Assembly (NCBI GenBank): GCA_017889705.1
Contig: JAGGAB010000040.1
Span: forward strand, 1-52,052
DNA from: Bacillota bacterium
Lineage (GTDB): Bacteria; Bacillota; Negativicutes; Sporomusales; Sporomusaceae
Direction of reading: 5' to 3'
Length of the DNA stretch: 52,052 bases
Numbering within the stretch: the first letter of the stretch is position 1; each line of letters opens with the position of its first letter. Of this stretch, positions 43,668 to 51,244 are shown one piece after another. The notes beneath the pieces were generated by a model. The model was not told where the DNA came from and did no database searches. It was given only the letters and a program-made list of their open reading frames with translations. The translations under genes and the position numbers were made by a program.

Positions 43668-44274
43668 AAGGCTAATCTATTTGATTCGTCATGGCGAAAT
43701 ATTGATAGAAAAACAGGTGCGGCGCTATATTGGACAGAGTGATATTCTACTTTCCCAGGATGGCATATGTCAGGCGCAACTGGTTCAAGCACAGCTTGCA
43801 AAGCAGGAGCTTACCGCCGTATTTTGCAGTGATCTTGTTCGGTCGGTGGCAACTGCTGAAATAATTGCCAAGCCGTTAAACCTGGCGCCAACAAGCCGGC
43901 GTGACTTGCGGGAAATCAGCATGGGGAACTGGGAAGGCAAAACGTTTACGGAAATTGAGCGGCTCTATCCGACAGAATACGTGGAGCGCGGCAAAGATAT
44001 TGTCAATTATGTTATTCCGGGAGGCGAGAGCTTTGCTACCTGCCAAACCAGAATTTTGGCGGCATTTACTGAGCTAGTGAGTACCACGACCGGCAATATC
44101 CTTATTGTGGGACATGCTGGCGTTAATCGCATACTTTTATGTCATATCCTAGGTATGCCGCTGGAAAACCTGTTTCACATAGCTCAGGATTATAGCTGCA
44201 TTAATATCATAGCTGCTGAGAAAAACCAATACCATATCAAGCTGTTGAACGGTTTGGCGAATCCTGGAGTGTAA
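43657..44274 (+). CDS. Histidine phosphatase family protein
   Basis: This 205-residue protein has the catalytic 'LIRHGEI' motif with the phospho-accepting His, 'CSDLVRSVATAEII', 'LREISMGNWEGKTFTEI' and the second His in 'LIVGHAGVNRILL', as in CobC/GpmB-type phosphatases. The substrate is unknown; in this cluster it may remove phosphate from a nucleotide or cofactor intermediate. The ATG at 43657 is 9 bases after GAGGAGG; an earlier ATG (43648) directly abuts that site and is not used. It is the last gene of the molybdenum cluster, ending in an intrinsic terminator. Confidence 0.88.
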   Translation: MSDKRLIYLIRHGEILIEKQVRRYIGQSDILLSQDGICQAQLVQAQLAKQELTAVFCSDLVRSVATAEIIAKPLNLAPTSRRDLREISMGNWEGKTFTEIERLYPTEYVERGKDIVNYVIPGGESFATCQTRILAAFTELVSTTTGNILIVGHAGVNRILLCHILGMPLENLFHIAQDYSCINIIAAEKNQYHIKLLNGLANPGV

Positions 44275-44300
44275 TCAAAAAACACTTCAGGATTTTTTTT
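44260..44300 (+). terminator. Terminator of the molybdenum/aldehyde oxidoreductase cluster
   Basis: AATCCTGGAGTG pairs with CACTTCAGGATT with one mismatch, and T9 follows. The 5' arm overlaps the phosphatase stop codon. Confidence 0.9.
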
Positions 44301-44400
44301 TATTAATTTTTTATTTTCTAGTTTTTTCAAAAGATATTCAAAAAAATGGAGTGCATAATACAATCATAGCCCCAAACAAAAAGAAAAGGGATGATTGAAA

Positions 44401-45468
44401 ATGAATAAAAAAAGATTATGGCTATTGGCAATCAGCGTGGCAACAATGGTTACTGCAAATGGGATTGTGTTAGCTGCTACAACAGATAAACAAGAACAGG
44501 TTAATGGCAAATGGCAGCAAACCCAAAGCGAAAAAGGAGACTTCGGCAAAAGAGGCCGACCGCCAATGGGATTCCATGAAGACAGAAAAGCGTTATTGGA
44601 GTTTTTGAAACTGGATGAACAAAGTTTCCGTGAAAAGGCCCAAGGCGGTAAAACCTTAGCAGAAATTGCTAAAGACCAAGACATTTCCGAGCAGGCACTA
44701 ACAGACTTTCTGGTTGAACAAATGACAGCTCGTATTGATAAGGCTGAAAAAGAAGGACATCTGCCGCCAGATACTGATGCAGCAAAAATGAAAGCCGGTA
44801 TCTCTGAGCGCGTAGCAGAGATGATTAACGGCAAAATGCCGATGCACAGACCAGGTCATATGAGAGCACCATTTGATGACACTAAGCTGCTGGAATTGTT
44901 AAAGATAGATAAGGAAGCCTTCCGAACTGAAATGCAAGAGGGTAAAACCTTGGCAGCTATTGCCAAAGAACACAATGTTTCCGAACAGAAACTAAAAACC
45001 TTTATGACCAAACAGCTAACTGAACGCATCACTGAAGATGTAAAAGCCGGTCGCCTTACGGAAGAGCGGGCCAAAGAAATGAAAACAAATATGGATAAGC
45101 ATATAACCGACATGATTAACGGCAAAATGCACAGACCGGAACACCGGCCGATGGGTCCTGGTCCATTCCATAATGAAAAGTTACTCAGCCTGCTAAATCT
45201 AGATGCCAAAGGCCTGAAAACGGAAATGAAAGCCGGTAAGAACTTACTAACAATTGCCGAAGAACATGGTGTCAGCGAACAGGCTCTCAAAGAAACTCTG
45301 AAAAACCAAATGACACAGCATCTTGACCAGGGTGTAAATGAAGGCAAGATTCCAGCTGACAAAGCGCAAGAAATGAAAAACGATATGGATAAGCGTATTG
45401 ATGATATGATTCATGGTAAGGCACCGATGAAACCACATCACCAGGCTGAACCACAACCCCAAGAGTAA
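44401..45468 (+). CDS. Secreted protein with three tandem ~95-residue helical repeats
   Basis: The 355-residue precursor has a signal peptide ('KKRLWLLAISVATMVTANG', cleavage probably after 'VLA', residues 24-26). Three repeats of the same unit follow, each about 85-100 residues: LLEFLKLDEQSF..., LLELLKIDKEAF... and LLSLLNLDAKGL.... Each contains 'GKxLxxIAxxxxVSEQxL', 'QMT/QLTxRI', and ends near 'DMINGKM' or 'DMIHGKA'. The units are helical, charged and free of Cys. The linkers are rich in Met, His, Pro and Arg ('MHRPGHMRAPF', 'HRPEHRPMGPGPFH'). A stress or envelope-associated role, possibly metal binding, is a guess. ATG 44401 follows AAAAGGG; flanking terminators make it a single-gene transcript. 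Confidence 0.78.
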   Translation: MNKKRLWLLAISVATMVTANGIVLAATTDKQEQVNGKWQQTQSEKGDFGKRGRPPMGFHEDRKALLEFLKLDEQSFREKAQGGKTLAEIAKDQDISEQALTDFLVEQMTARIDKAEKEGHLPPDTDAAKMKAGISERVAEMINGKMPMHRPGHMRAPFDDTKLLELLKIDKEAFRTEMQEGKTLAAIAKEHNVSEQKLKTFMTKQLTERITEDVKAGRLTEERAKEMKTNMDKHITDMINGKMHRPEHRPMGPGPFHNEKLLSLLNLDAKGLKTEMKAGKNLLTIAEEHGVSEQALKETLKNQMTQHLDQGVNEGKIPADKAQEMKNDMDKRIDDMIHGKAPMKPHHQAEPQPQE

Positions 45469-45476
45469 TTAATAAT

Positions 45477-45510
45477 AGTCCGGTTCCGAAATGGTAACCG
45501 GACTATCTTT
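45477..45510 (+). terminator. Terminator of the repeat protein gene
   Basis: AGTCCGGTT / AACCGGACT form a perfect stem with a 10-base loop, followed by ATCTTTAT. Confidence 0.75.
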
Positions 45511-45598
45511 ATGGTTGGATTTACCACGGAAAAAGAGCTTTGCACTATGTTATAATAAAGCTGCATCTTGTTACCATAATATTTGCAGGAAAGGATGA

Positions 45599-46069
45599 TT
45601 GAAACACATTATGAGAAACAAGTTTATACTAGTTACCGTACTTATGCTGGCTTTGCTGGTAACTGCAGGCTGTGGCGGTGGCTCTGATCTTAAACGGCAG
45701 GCCAACCTGTCACCAGAGGGTGTAATAAGAACGTTTTTTGCCGCTGCAAAGAATGACCGCATGAGCGAAGCGGCGCTGTACGTATCGCCCACTTCTGTGG
45801 GTGATATGCAAACCGTATTAAAGTTTGTTACCGGACAAACCAATGCGTCAATAAAAAAATCCAATTTGCTTTCGGTAAAAATTGTGGCCCAGCAAGGTGA
45901 TTACGCGGCTGCGCTGGCTACGCTCCAAACAGAACAAAACTCGCTTGCGGTTGCATTTAAACCTGTGGGATTAGAGAAAATCGACGGCGAATGGTACATT
46001 GTTGACTCTGATCAAATTTTCCGTCAAGCTAAGTATCGAGTGTTGGCACAATTGCTTAGCGGTATCTAG
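45599..46069 (+). CDS. Small lipoprotein (DUF4878-like)
   Basis: The 156-residue precursor has a lipobox 'LVTAGCGGG' (modified Cys at about residue 25), followed by an NTF2-like domain of about 110 residues: 'PEGVIRTFFAAAKNDRMSEAALYV', 'KIVAQQGDYAAALATLQTE', 'GEWYIVDSDQIF'. Such lipoproteins are extracytoplasmic and mostly of unknown function. The start is TTG at 45599 after AGGAAAGG; ATG at 45611 is more distant from the site. TATAAT at 45551 may be its -10 box. It is followed by its own terminator. Confidence 0.8.
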   Translation: MKHIMRNKFILVTVLMLALLVTAGCGGGSDLKRQANLSPEGVIRTFFAAAKNDRMSEAALYVSPTSVGDMQTVLKFVTGQTNASIKKSNLLSVKIVAQQGDYAAALATLQTEQNSLAVAFKPVGLEKIDGEWYIVDSDQIFRQAKYRVLAQLLSGI

Positions 46070-46078
46070 CACAAAGAC

Positions 46079-46108
46079 AAAAGCGCTCCAGTAGGAGCGC
46101 TTTTGATT
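46079..46108 (+). terminator. Terminator after the lipoprotein gene
   Basis: AAAAGCGCTCC / GGAGCGCTTTT form a perfect 11-bp stem with a 4-base loop. It is symmetrical, so it could function in both directions. Confidence 0.9.
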
Positions 46109-46174
46109 ACATATTGACAATATAAGTTCAGTATGATTAAATTACATTATAGTTGAGTGACATGGTAATTTAAT

Positions 46175-46443
46175 AGAGTAAACTGATGATAGGGAGATAA
46201 AATCAGTTACGCGCTTACAGAGAGTCAAGGTTGCTGGGAACTTGACAGAAATGCGGACTGAATAAATGGACCCTTGAAGGTGGGGTGAAAAGTCATAAGA
46301 CTGAGTAGCTTTAAACGTGTGCTCACGTTACAGAGCCAAGAATGTGATAGCATTCTTATGAGGCGGTCAAACATGCTGTTTGACAACTAAGGTGGTACCG
46401 CAGATTAGACATCTGTCCTTGTAGAAGGATAGGTGTTTTTTTA
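46175..46443 (+). promoter_or_regulatory. T-box leader, specifier UGG (tryptophan), ahead of iorA
   Basis: Stem I is recognisable. The lower helix GGG (46192-46194) pairs with CCC (46271-46273), and the next helix TCAGT (46203-46207) pairs with ACTGA (46257-46261). The AG box AGAGAGTC and a GGTTGCTGGGAA distal loop lie inside. The specifier-loop 3' side reads ATAAA-TGG-A before CCC, so the codon is TGG (46267-46269), for Trp. A perfect stem III AAGAATG/CATTCTT and the T-box AAGGTGGTACCGC (46389-46401) follow. The bulge base TGGT would wobble-pair with the G discriminator of tRNA-Trp. Uncharged tRNA-Trp should prevent termination at 46409-46443 and turn on iorAB-paaK. Confidence 0.85.
46409..46443 (+). 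terminator. T-box terminator
   Basis: ACATCTGTCCTT pairs with AAGGATAGGTGT around GTAG, followed by TTTTTTT; it competes with the T-box antiterminator. Confidence 0.88.
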
Positions 46444-46465
46444 TATTCAAAATGGAGGAATTTAC

Positions 46466-48259
46466 ATGAAAACCAAACTGCTAATGGGTAATGAAGCAAT
46501 TGCACTTGGAGCGATCAGAGCAGGCGTTAATGTTGTCTGTGGTTATCCCGGCACACCTTCGACCGAAGTGCTGGAGACTATTGCCAGAGAGCGTGATAAT
46601 GGGATTTATGTTGAATGGTCAGTAAATGAAAAAGTGGCGTTGGAAGTAGCTGCCGGGGCAGCTTACAGCGGGGCACGGACACTGGTCACCATGAAGCAGG
46701 TAGGTCTTAATGTTGCCAGTGACCCCTTAATGAGTCTGGCTTATATCGGTGTTAAAGGCGGTATGGTTGTTTTGGTTGCAGATGATCCGGGCCCGATTTC
46801 TTCACAAACAGAACAAGACACCAGGCATTTTGCCAGATATGCTCATTTGCCGGTATTTGATCCGGCAACACCGGAAGAAACTTATACCATGATTGCCGAG
46901 GCGTTTGCCTTATCGGAAAAATACAGCACACCGGTGCTGTTTAGACCCACTACTCAGGTTTGCCATGCCTGTGCCAGTGTTGAAACAGATGATGAGCGTT
47001 ATCAAAATAAAATAGAAGGCTTTGTAAAAGATCCCAAGTGGGTAATCTTCCCGCGCTTATCGTATCAAAACCATATAAAAATTGATGCTAATGAAACCAA
47101 GATCAGTCAGGAGTTTTCGGAATCTCCTTATAACCAGATTAGCGGTCAGGGCACATTAGGGATTGTTGGCTGTGGAGTTTCTTCCACCTATGTAACGGAA
47201 GCGCTGTCTACCATCAACACACCGGTTAAAGTGCTTAAGCTAGCAACACCACATCCATTTCCTGACAAGTTGGCACTGCAGTTTTTGCAAGGGCTAGAAG
47301 AAGTTTTGGTTATTGAGGAACTTGATCCGGTAGTTGAGGAAAATCTGCTTAGACTGTGCGGTAAGTTAGATTTAGCTATCCGCATCAAAGGCAAACTGAC
47401 AAAAGATATGCCGGTAGCAGGTAAATACAGTTATGAACTGGTAACTACAGCACTTTGTAAGTTCACAGGTCAGGAACTGCCACAGGTTAGACCTGTTGAG
47501 CTGCCGCCATTGCCGGTAAGACCGCCGGTACTTTGTGCAGGCTGTCCGCACCGCGCTTCTTTTTACAGTGTAAAGAGGGCTATGAAAAAGGCCGGACAAA
47601 ATGCAGTATTTACCGGCGATATCGGCTGTTACACCTTAGGCAATGCCCAACCGCTTGATATGGTAGATACCTGCCTATGTATGGGAGCTGGCATTACCAT
47701 TGCACAGGGCTTGCAACTGGCCGAACCAGACAGAAAACAAATCGCATTTATCGGCGATTCAACTTTCTTCCATACCGGCATTTCCGGAATCATTAATGCT
47801 GTGTATAACGAAACCGATATTACGGTGATTGTTCTTGATAATAGCACAACGGCGATGACCGGTCATCAGCCGCATCCCGGTACCGGTAAAACCATGATGG
47901 GAAGCATTTCAGAGAAAATCAGCATTGAAAATGTATTAAAAGGCTGTGGTGTTACCTTTATTGCCAAGGCCAATCCGCTTGACTTAGCTAAGGCAGTTGA
48001 AACTGTGACGGCGGCAGTAAATCATAAAGGCGTATCAGTAGTGATTTTTGAATCACCCTGTATTGCGATTGTGAAACCCAATACCATTCAGGAAATTAAA
48101 GACAATTGCATTAGCTGCAAAAAATGCATTCGGGAAATAGGCTGTCCGGCTATGAGTGTAGCCGAGGAAAAAGTGGCTATTAATCCGCATTTGTGTTATG
48201 GCTGTCAGCTGTGCGGCCAAATATGTCCGGTACAGGCAATTGGAGGGGTGAATAAATGA
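46466..48259 (+). CDS. iorA: Indolepyruvate:ferredoxin oxidoreductase, alpha subunit
   Basis: IorA converts aryl pyruvates and CoA to arylacetyl-CoA, CO2 and reduced ferredoxin, and can run in reverse. The 597-residue subunit has a pyruvate-binding N-terminal domain ('GYPGTPSTEVLE', 'TMKQVGLNVASDPLMSL'), the TPP-binding domain ('TGDIGCYTLG', 'GDSTFFHTG', 'VLDNSTTAMTGHQPHPGTG') and a C-terminal two-[4Fe-4S] ferredoxin domain ('CISCKKCI', 'CYGCQLCGQIC'). The ATG at 46466 follows ATGGAGGAA; the earlier in-frame ATG lies in the terminator. It is downstream of a Trp T-box, and its stop overlaps iorB (ATGA). Confidence 0.96.
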   Translation: MKTKLLMGNEAIALGAIRAGVNVVCGYPGTPSTEVLETIARERDNGIYVEWSVNEKVALEVAAGAAYSGARTLVTMKQVGLNVASDPLMSLAYIGVKGGMVVLVADDPGPISSQTEQDTRHFARYAHLPVFDPATPEETYTMIAEAFALSEKYSTPVLFRPTTQVCHACASVETDDERYQNKIEGFVKDPKWVIFPRLSYQNHIKIDANETKISQEFSESPYNQISGQGTLGIVGCGVSSTYVTEALSTINTPVKVLKLATPHPFPDKLALQFLQGLEEVLVIEELDPVVEENLLRLCGKLDLAIRIKGKLTKDMPVAGKYSYELVTTALCKFTGQELPQVRPVELPPLPVRPPVLCAGCPHRASFYSVKRAMKKAGQNAVFTGDIGCYTLGNAQPLDMVDTCLCMGAGITIAQGLQLAEPDRKQIAFIGDSTFFHTGISGIINAVYNETDITVIVLDNSTTAMTGHQPHPGTGKTMMGSISEKISIENVLKGCGVTFIAKANPLDLAKAVETVTAAVNHKGVSVVIFESPCIAIVKPNTIQEIKDNCISCKKCIREIGCPAMSVAEEKVAINPHLCYGCQLCGQICPVQAIGGVNK

Positions 48260-48846
48260 GAATCGATTGTTTATTAGCAGGTGTTGGCGGCCAAGGAACA
48301 GTGCTTGCTTCCAAAATAATTGCCCAAACAGCCATCGGTAAGCAAATCTTTGCCCGGACATCGGAGACTATTGGCATGGCGCAGCGTGGCGGGTGTGTAG
48401 TAAGCCATGTGCGCATCGGTGATCAAAACTGTTCGCCGGCTATCCCACAGGGAATGGCAGACTTGATTATTGGCTTCGAACCGGCAGAGGCTGTGCGTAA
48501 TCTGGGATTTTTAAAACCAACCGGCCAGCTGCTGGTTAATACCAAACCTATTATTCCGGTGACCGCTTCACTGGGCGGTATTGCTTATCAAGCAGCCGAT
48601 ATTATCGAGTATCTGAAAAACACCGGACACCGCGCAGTGTTTGTTGACGGCCAAAAGCTTTGTGCTGCTGCCGGTACTTCCAAGGTGTTAAATGTTATTA
48701 TGCTGGGTGTTGCTATTAAAGAGGGTTTACTGCCGTTTTCTCAGGAAGAAGTGTTACAAACAATCAGCGAGCATCTGCCGCCTAAATTTATGGAATTAAA
48801 TCAAAAAGCTCTGGAGATTGGCTACAACTTCCAGCAGTATTTGTAA
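48256..48846 (+). CDS. iorB: Indolepyruvate:ferredoxin oxidoreductase, beta subunit
   Basis: The 196-residue gamma-type domain carries 'LLAGVGGQGTVLASKIIAQTA' at the start, then 'TSETIGMAQRGGCVVSHVRIG', which is typical of IorB. It forms the heterodimer with IorA and binds CoA. The start overlaps the iorA stop codon. The paaK gene follows after 20 bases with its own AAGGGAGCG site, so the three genes are one operon under the T-box. Confidence 0.95.
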   Translation: MRIDCLLAGVGGQGTVLASKIIAQTAIGKQIFARTSETIGMAQRGGCVVSHVRIGDQNCSPAIPQGMADLIIGFEPAEAVRNLGFLKPTGQLLVNTKPIIPVTASLGGIAYQAADIIEYLKNTGHRAVFVDGQKLCAAAGTSKVLNVIMLGVAIKEGLLPFSQEEVLQTISEHLPPKFMELNQKALEIGYNFQQYL

Positions 48847-48866
48847 ACATAAGGGAGCGCTGAGGG

Positions 48867-50105
48867 ATGAAACCAGAACAGTTCACTAAATTTAAAAAAC
48901 TGCTACAGCGGGTGCAGCAACAAAGTCCGTTTTATCAAAATAAATTTAAAGAAGCCGGTTTTGACATTGATAATGTGCAAAAACCGGAAGATATAGTTCA
49001 TATTCCTTTTACAACCAAGGAAGAACTGCGGGAGGCTTATCCTCTTAATATTCAGGCCGTACCTGATGAAGAAGTGGTCAGAATCCATTCATCGTCAGGC
49101 ACTACCGGCAAACCTATTATTATCCCCTATACTGTCACTGACGTGAATACCTGGGCGGAGATGATGAGCCGCTGTATGACTGTTGCCGGCTTAACTGCTA
49201 AAGATCGCATACAAATTACACCAGGTTACGGCTTATGGACAGCCGGTATCGGCTTTCAGGCCGGGGTGGAGAAGCTAGGAGCTATGGCAATTCCGATGGG
49301 GCCGGGAAACACCGAAAAGCAATTGCAGATGATGATTGATCTACAGTCAACTGCCCTGTGCGCGACTTCCTCTTATGCGCTGCTATTGGCTGAAGAGATT
49401 CGTAAACGCGGCCTCAAAAACGATATCAAACTCAAAAAGGCTATTCTTGGTTCTGAGCGCTGGGGCGATAAAATGCGTGCCAGGATAAAAGATGAGCTGG
49501 GTGTTGAATTATATGATATTTATGGACTGACTGAAATCTATGGCCCAGGAATCTCAATAAGTTGTGATGCCAATAATGGTTTGCATTACTGGGATGACTA
49601 TCTGTTGTTTGAAATTATAAATCCGCAAACAGGTGCACCGGTGGCTGAGGGTGAATACGGGGAGCTGGTTATTACTACTTTAACAAAAGAAGGGGCACCA
49701 CTGCTTCGTTACCGGACAAGAGATATTACCCGGCTGCTGACTGGGGAGTGCTCCTGCGGCCTTAACCATCCGCGCCACGACCTCATCCTTGGCAGGTCTG
49801 ATGATATGGTCAAAGTCAAAGGCGTTAATATCTATCCTGGCCAGGTAGAAGATGTTCTCAAACATATTGAGGGCATCAGCAGCGAATACCAGATTGTGCT
49901 TGACCGTGATGAAGATGCCAAAGACACTATGCTGCTGCGTTTTGAACAGCAAGTGGGTTTTGATGCAGCCAATCTGGAAACTCGGGTAAGGAAGTATTTT
50001 AAAACCAAGGTAGGTTTGACTATTAATACTGAGGCGCTTACTATTGGCCAGTTGCCTCGCAGCGAAAAGAAAACCGCCAGGGTTATTGATAATCGGTATA
50101 ACTAA
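48867..50105 (+). CDS. paaK: Phenylacetate-CoA ligase (arylacetate-CoA ligase)
   Basis: This 412-residue AMP-forming ligase has P-loop 'IHSSSGTTGKPIIIPYT' (about residue 76), 'DIYGLTEIYGPG', 'LLRYRTRDITRLLTG', 'GRSDDMVKVKGVNIYPGQVE' and the C-terminal Lys in 'LPRSEKKTARVIDN'. It activates phenylacetate, indoleacetate or similar acids to CoA thioesters at the expense of ATP. Pairing with iorAB gives the sequence arylacetate to arylacetyl-CoA to aryl pyruvate (reductive) or the reverse (ATP-yielding), and the Trp T-box supports the first. The start ATG follows AAGGGAGCG. Confidence 0.95.
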   Translation: MKPEQFTKFKKLLQRVQQQSPFYQNKFKEAGFDIDNVQKPEDIVHIPFTTKEELREAYPLNIQAVPDEEVVRIHSSSGTTGKPIIIPYTVTDVNTWAEMMSRCMTVAGLTAKDRIQITPGYGLWTAGIGFQAGVEKLGAMAIPMGPGNTEKQLQMMIDLQSTALCATSSYALLLAEEIRKRGLKNDIKLKKAILGSERWGDKMRARIKDELGVELYDIYGLTEIYGPGISISCDANNGLHYWDDYLLFEIINPQTGAPVAEGEYGELVITTLTKEGAPLLRYRTRDITRLLTGECSCGLNHPRHDLILGRSDDMVKVKGVNIYPGQVEDVLKHIEGISSEYQIVLDRDEDAKDTMLLRFEQQVGFDAANLETRVRKYFKTKVGLTINTEALTIGQLPRSEKKTARVIDNRYN

Positions 50106-50112
50106 GAAAAAG

Positions 50113-50159
50113 GGACTGCTGTAGTTCAATGTAAATATTGTGCTGGGCAGTCCGTTTTT
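50113..50159 (+). terminator. Terminator of the iorAB-paaK operon
   Basis: GGACTGC / GCAGTCC enclose a 27-base partly structured loop, followed by GTTTTTA. Confidence 0.7.
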
Positions 50160-50234
50160 ATGGGAAATCTAATCTACATCTTAAAATAATTTAATGGAGT
50201 ATATAAAGGACGGAGCTTACTTTTGTCATGTTAC

Positions 50235-50484
50235 AAAAGCCGGGCGGTATTCCTAAAACCCGTAAACTTGCTACGTGAAAACAGTACGGGTTTCTAAACG
50301 GAATACCACCCGGCTTTTCTCCTGCGGATCGCTTTTCCCGATGACTAACCCGCTATAGAGCGGCTTAGTCCCTGGATAATTACGACTAGAATTCAATTGG
50401 CACAAAACGCCATCTGAATTAAGTCTCCATTTATCCGGCAAAGGCAGTGGGGGGCGGGGTTGTCAATACCTCGTCCCCTTGACA
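50235..50484 (-). repeat. Structured dispersed repeat, copy 2 (inverted relative to copy 1)
   Basis: Read on the minus strand this matches the element at 17216-17392: TGTCAAGG, CCTTTGCCGGA, GAAAAGCGATCCGCAGGAGAAAAGCC, and the long hairpin (50235-50318 on the plus strand; arms AAAAGCCGGGYGGTATTCC and AAACCCGTA). It differs by an extra segment of about 95 bases (50340-50433) holding TAAATGGAGACTT and the near-palindrome AATTCAGATGGCGTTTTGTGCCAATTGAATT split by a loop. This gap of about 415 bases has no gene. Confidence 0.7.
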
Positions 50485-50520
50485 CTCCCTGGCAAGGGTT
50501 TTGTTTAGACTAACCGATAA

Positions 50521-51183
50521 TCATTCCGGTTTAAACATGTACCCGATTTTTGGGATGGTTTTTATATAATCATTGTTAAGCTTTTTACGCAAGTTATAAA
50601 TGTATTGATGAATAGTGGGAGTAGAAACCGTAGAATTGTAACCCCAAACTCTTTCGAGGATAAAGCTGTTAGAAATAACCCGGCCGTAATTATGCATTAA
50701 TAGTTCCAGGAGTTTGGTCTCCTTTCCCGTTAGTTGTATTTCTTCATCGTTAACGTTTGCAATTTTCTTCCACGGGTCAAGGACAACATCAGCGAGCTTG
50801 ATATTTTTTGTAACAGCAGTACAACTTTTCCGGCGGGTTAGCGCTCTCACTCTCGCCAACAGTTCGTCTGTATAAAAAGGTTTAATAAGATAATCGTCGG
50901 CTCCGGCATCCAAGCATTCAACCACGTCCGTAGATGAACCATTGATAGACAAAATCATAACCGGTGTATCAAAACCTAAATTCCTAAATTCTTTTACGAA
51001 ATATATTCCGTCACAACCTGGTAACATCCGCGCTAATAAAATAATATCATAAATTCCGGTCGCCGCCATGTCCATTGCAATCTCAGTATTGATAGCCACA
51101 TCGACAACATAACCATTCCGTTTCAAAATATTGACTAGCCTCTCGGCAAATTTTTGATTATCTTCCACTAGTAACAAGGTCAT
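50521..51183 (-). CDS. OmpR/PhoB-type regulator lacking the phosphoacceptor Asp (Ala51)
   Basis: This 220-residue protein has a receiver (1-120) and a winged-helix DNA-binding domain (125-220: 'ADVVLDPWKKIANVN', 'LTGKETKLLELLMHN', 'RVWGYNSTVSTPTIHQYIYNLRKKL'). The acid pair Glu7-Asp8, the switch Ser in 'ILSING' and the Lys in 'YLIKPFYT' are kept, but the Asp expected in 'DIILLDRMLPG' is Ala51 (GCG). It therefore cannot be phosphorylated in the usual way. The start ATG at 51183 follows AGGGGAAA; a GTG at 51207 has its AAGGA one base away and is rejected. No histidine kinase is encoded beside it. It is a recent tandem duplicate of the next gene. Confidence 0.88.
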   Translation of the reverse strand: MTLLLVEDNQKFAERLVNILKRNGYVVDVAINTEIAMDMAATGIYDIILLARMLPGCDGIYFVKEFRNLGFDTPVMILSINGSSTDVVECLDAGADDYLIKPFYTDELLARVRALTRRKSCTAVTKNIKLADVVLDPWKKIANVNDEEIQLTGKETKLLELLMHNYGRVISNSFILERVWGYNSTVSTPTIHQYIYNLRKKLNNDYIKTIPKIGYMFKPE

Positions 51184-51244
51184 ACTAACTTTTTCCCCTG
51201 ACTCCACATCCTTGCTGTGTATTGCCGTCCTTGGAATTTGTCAA

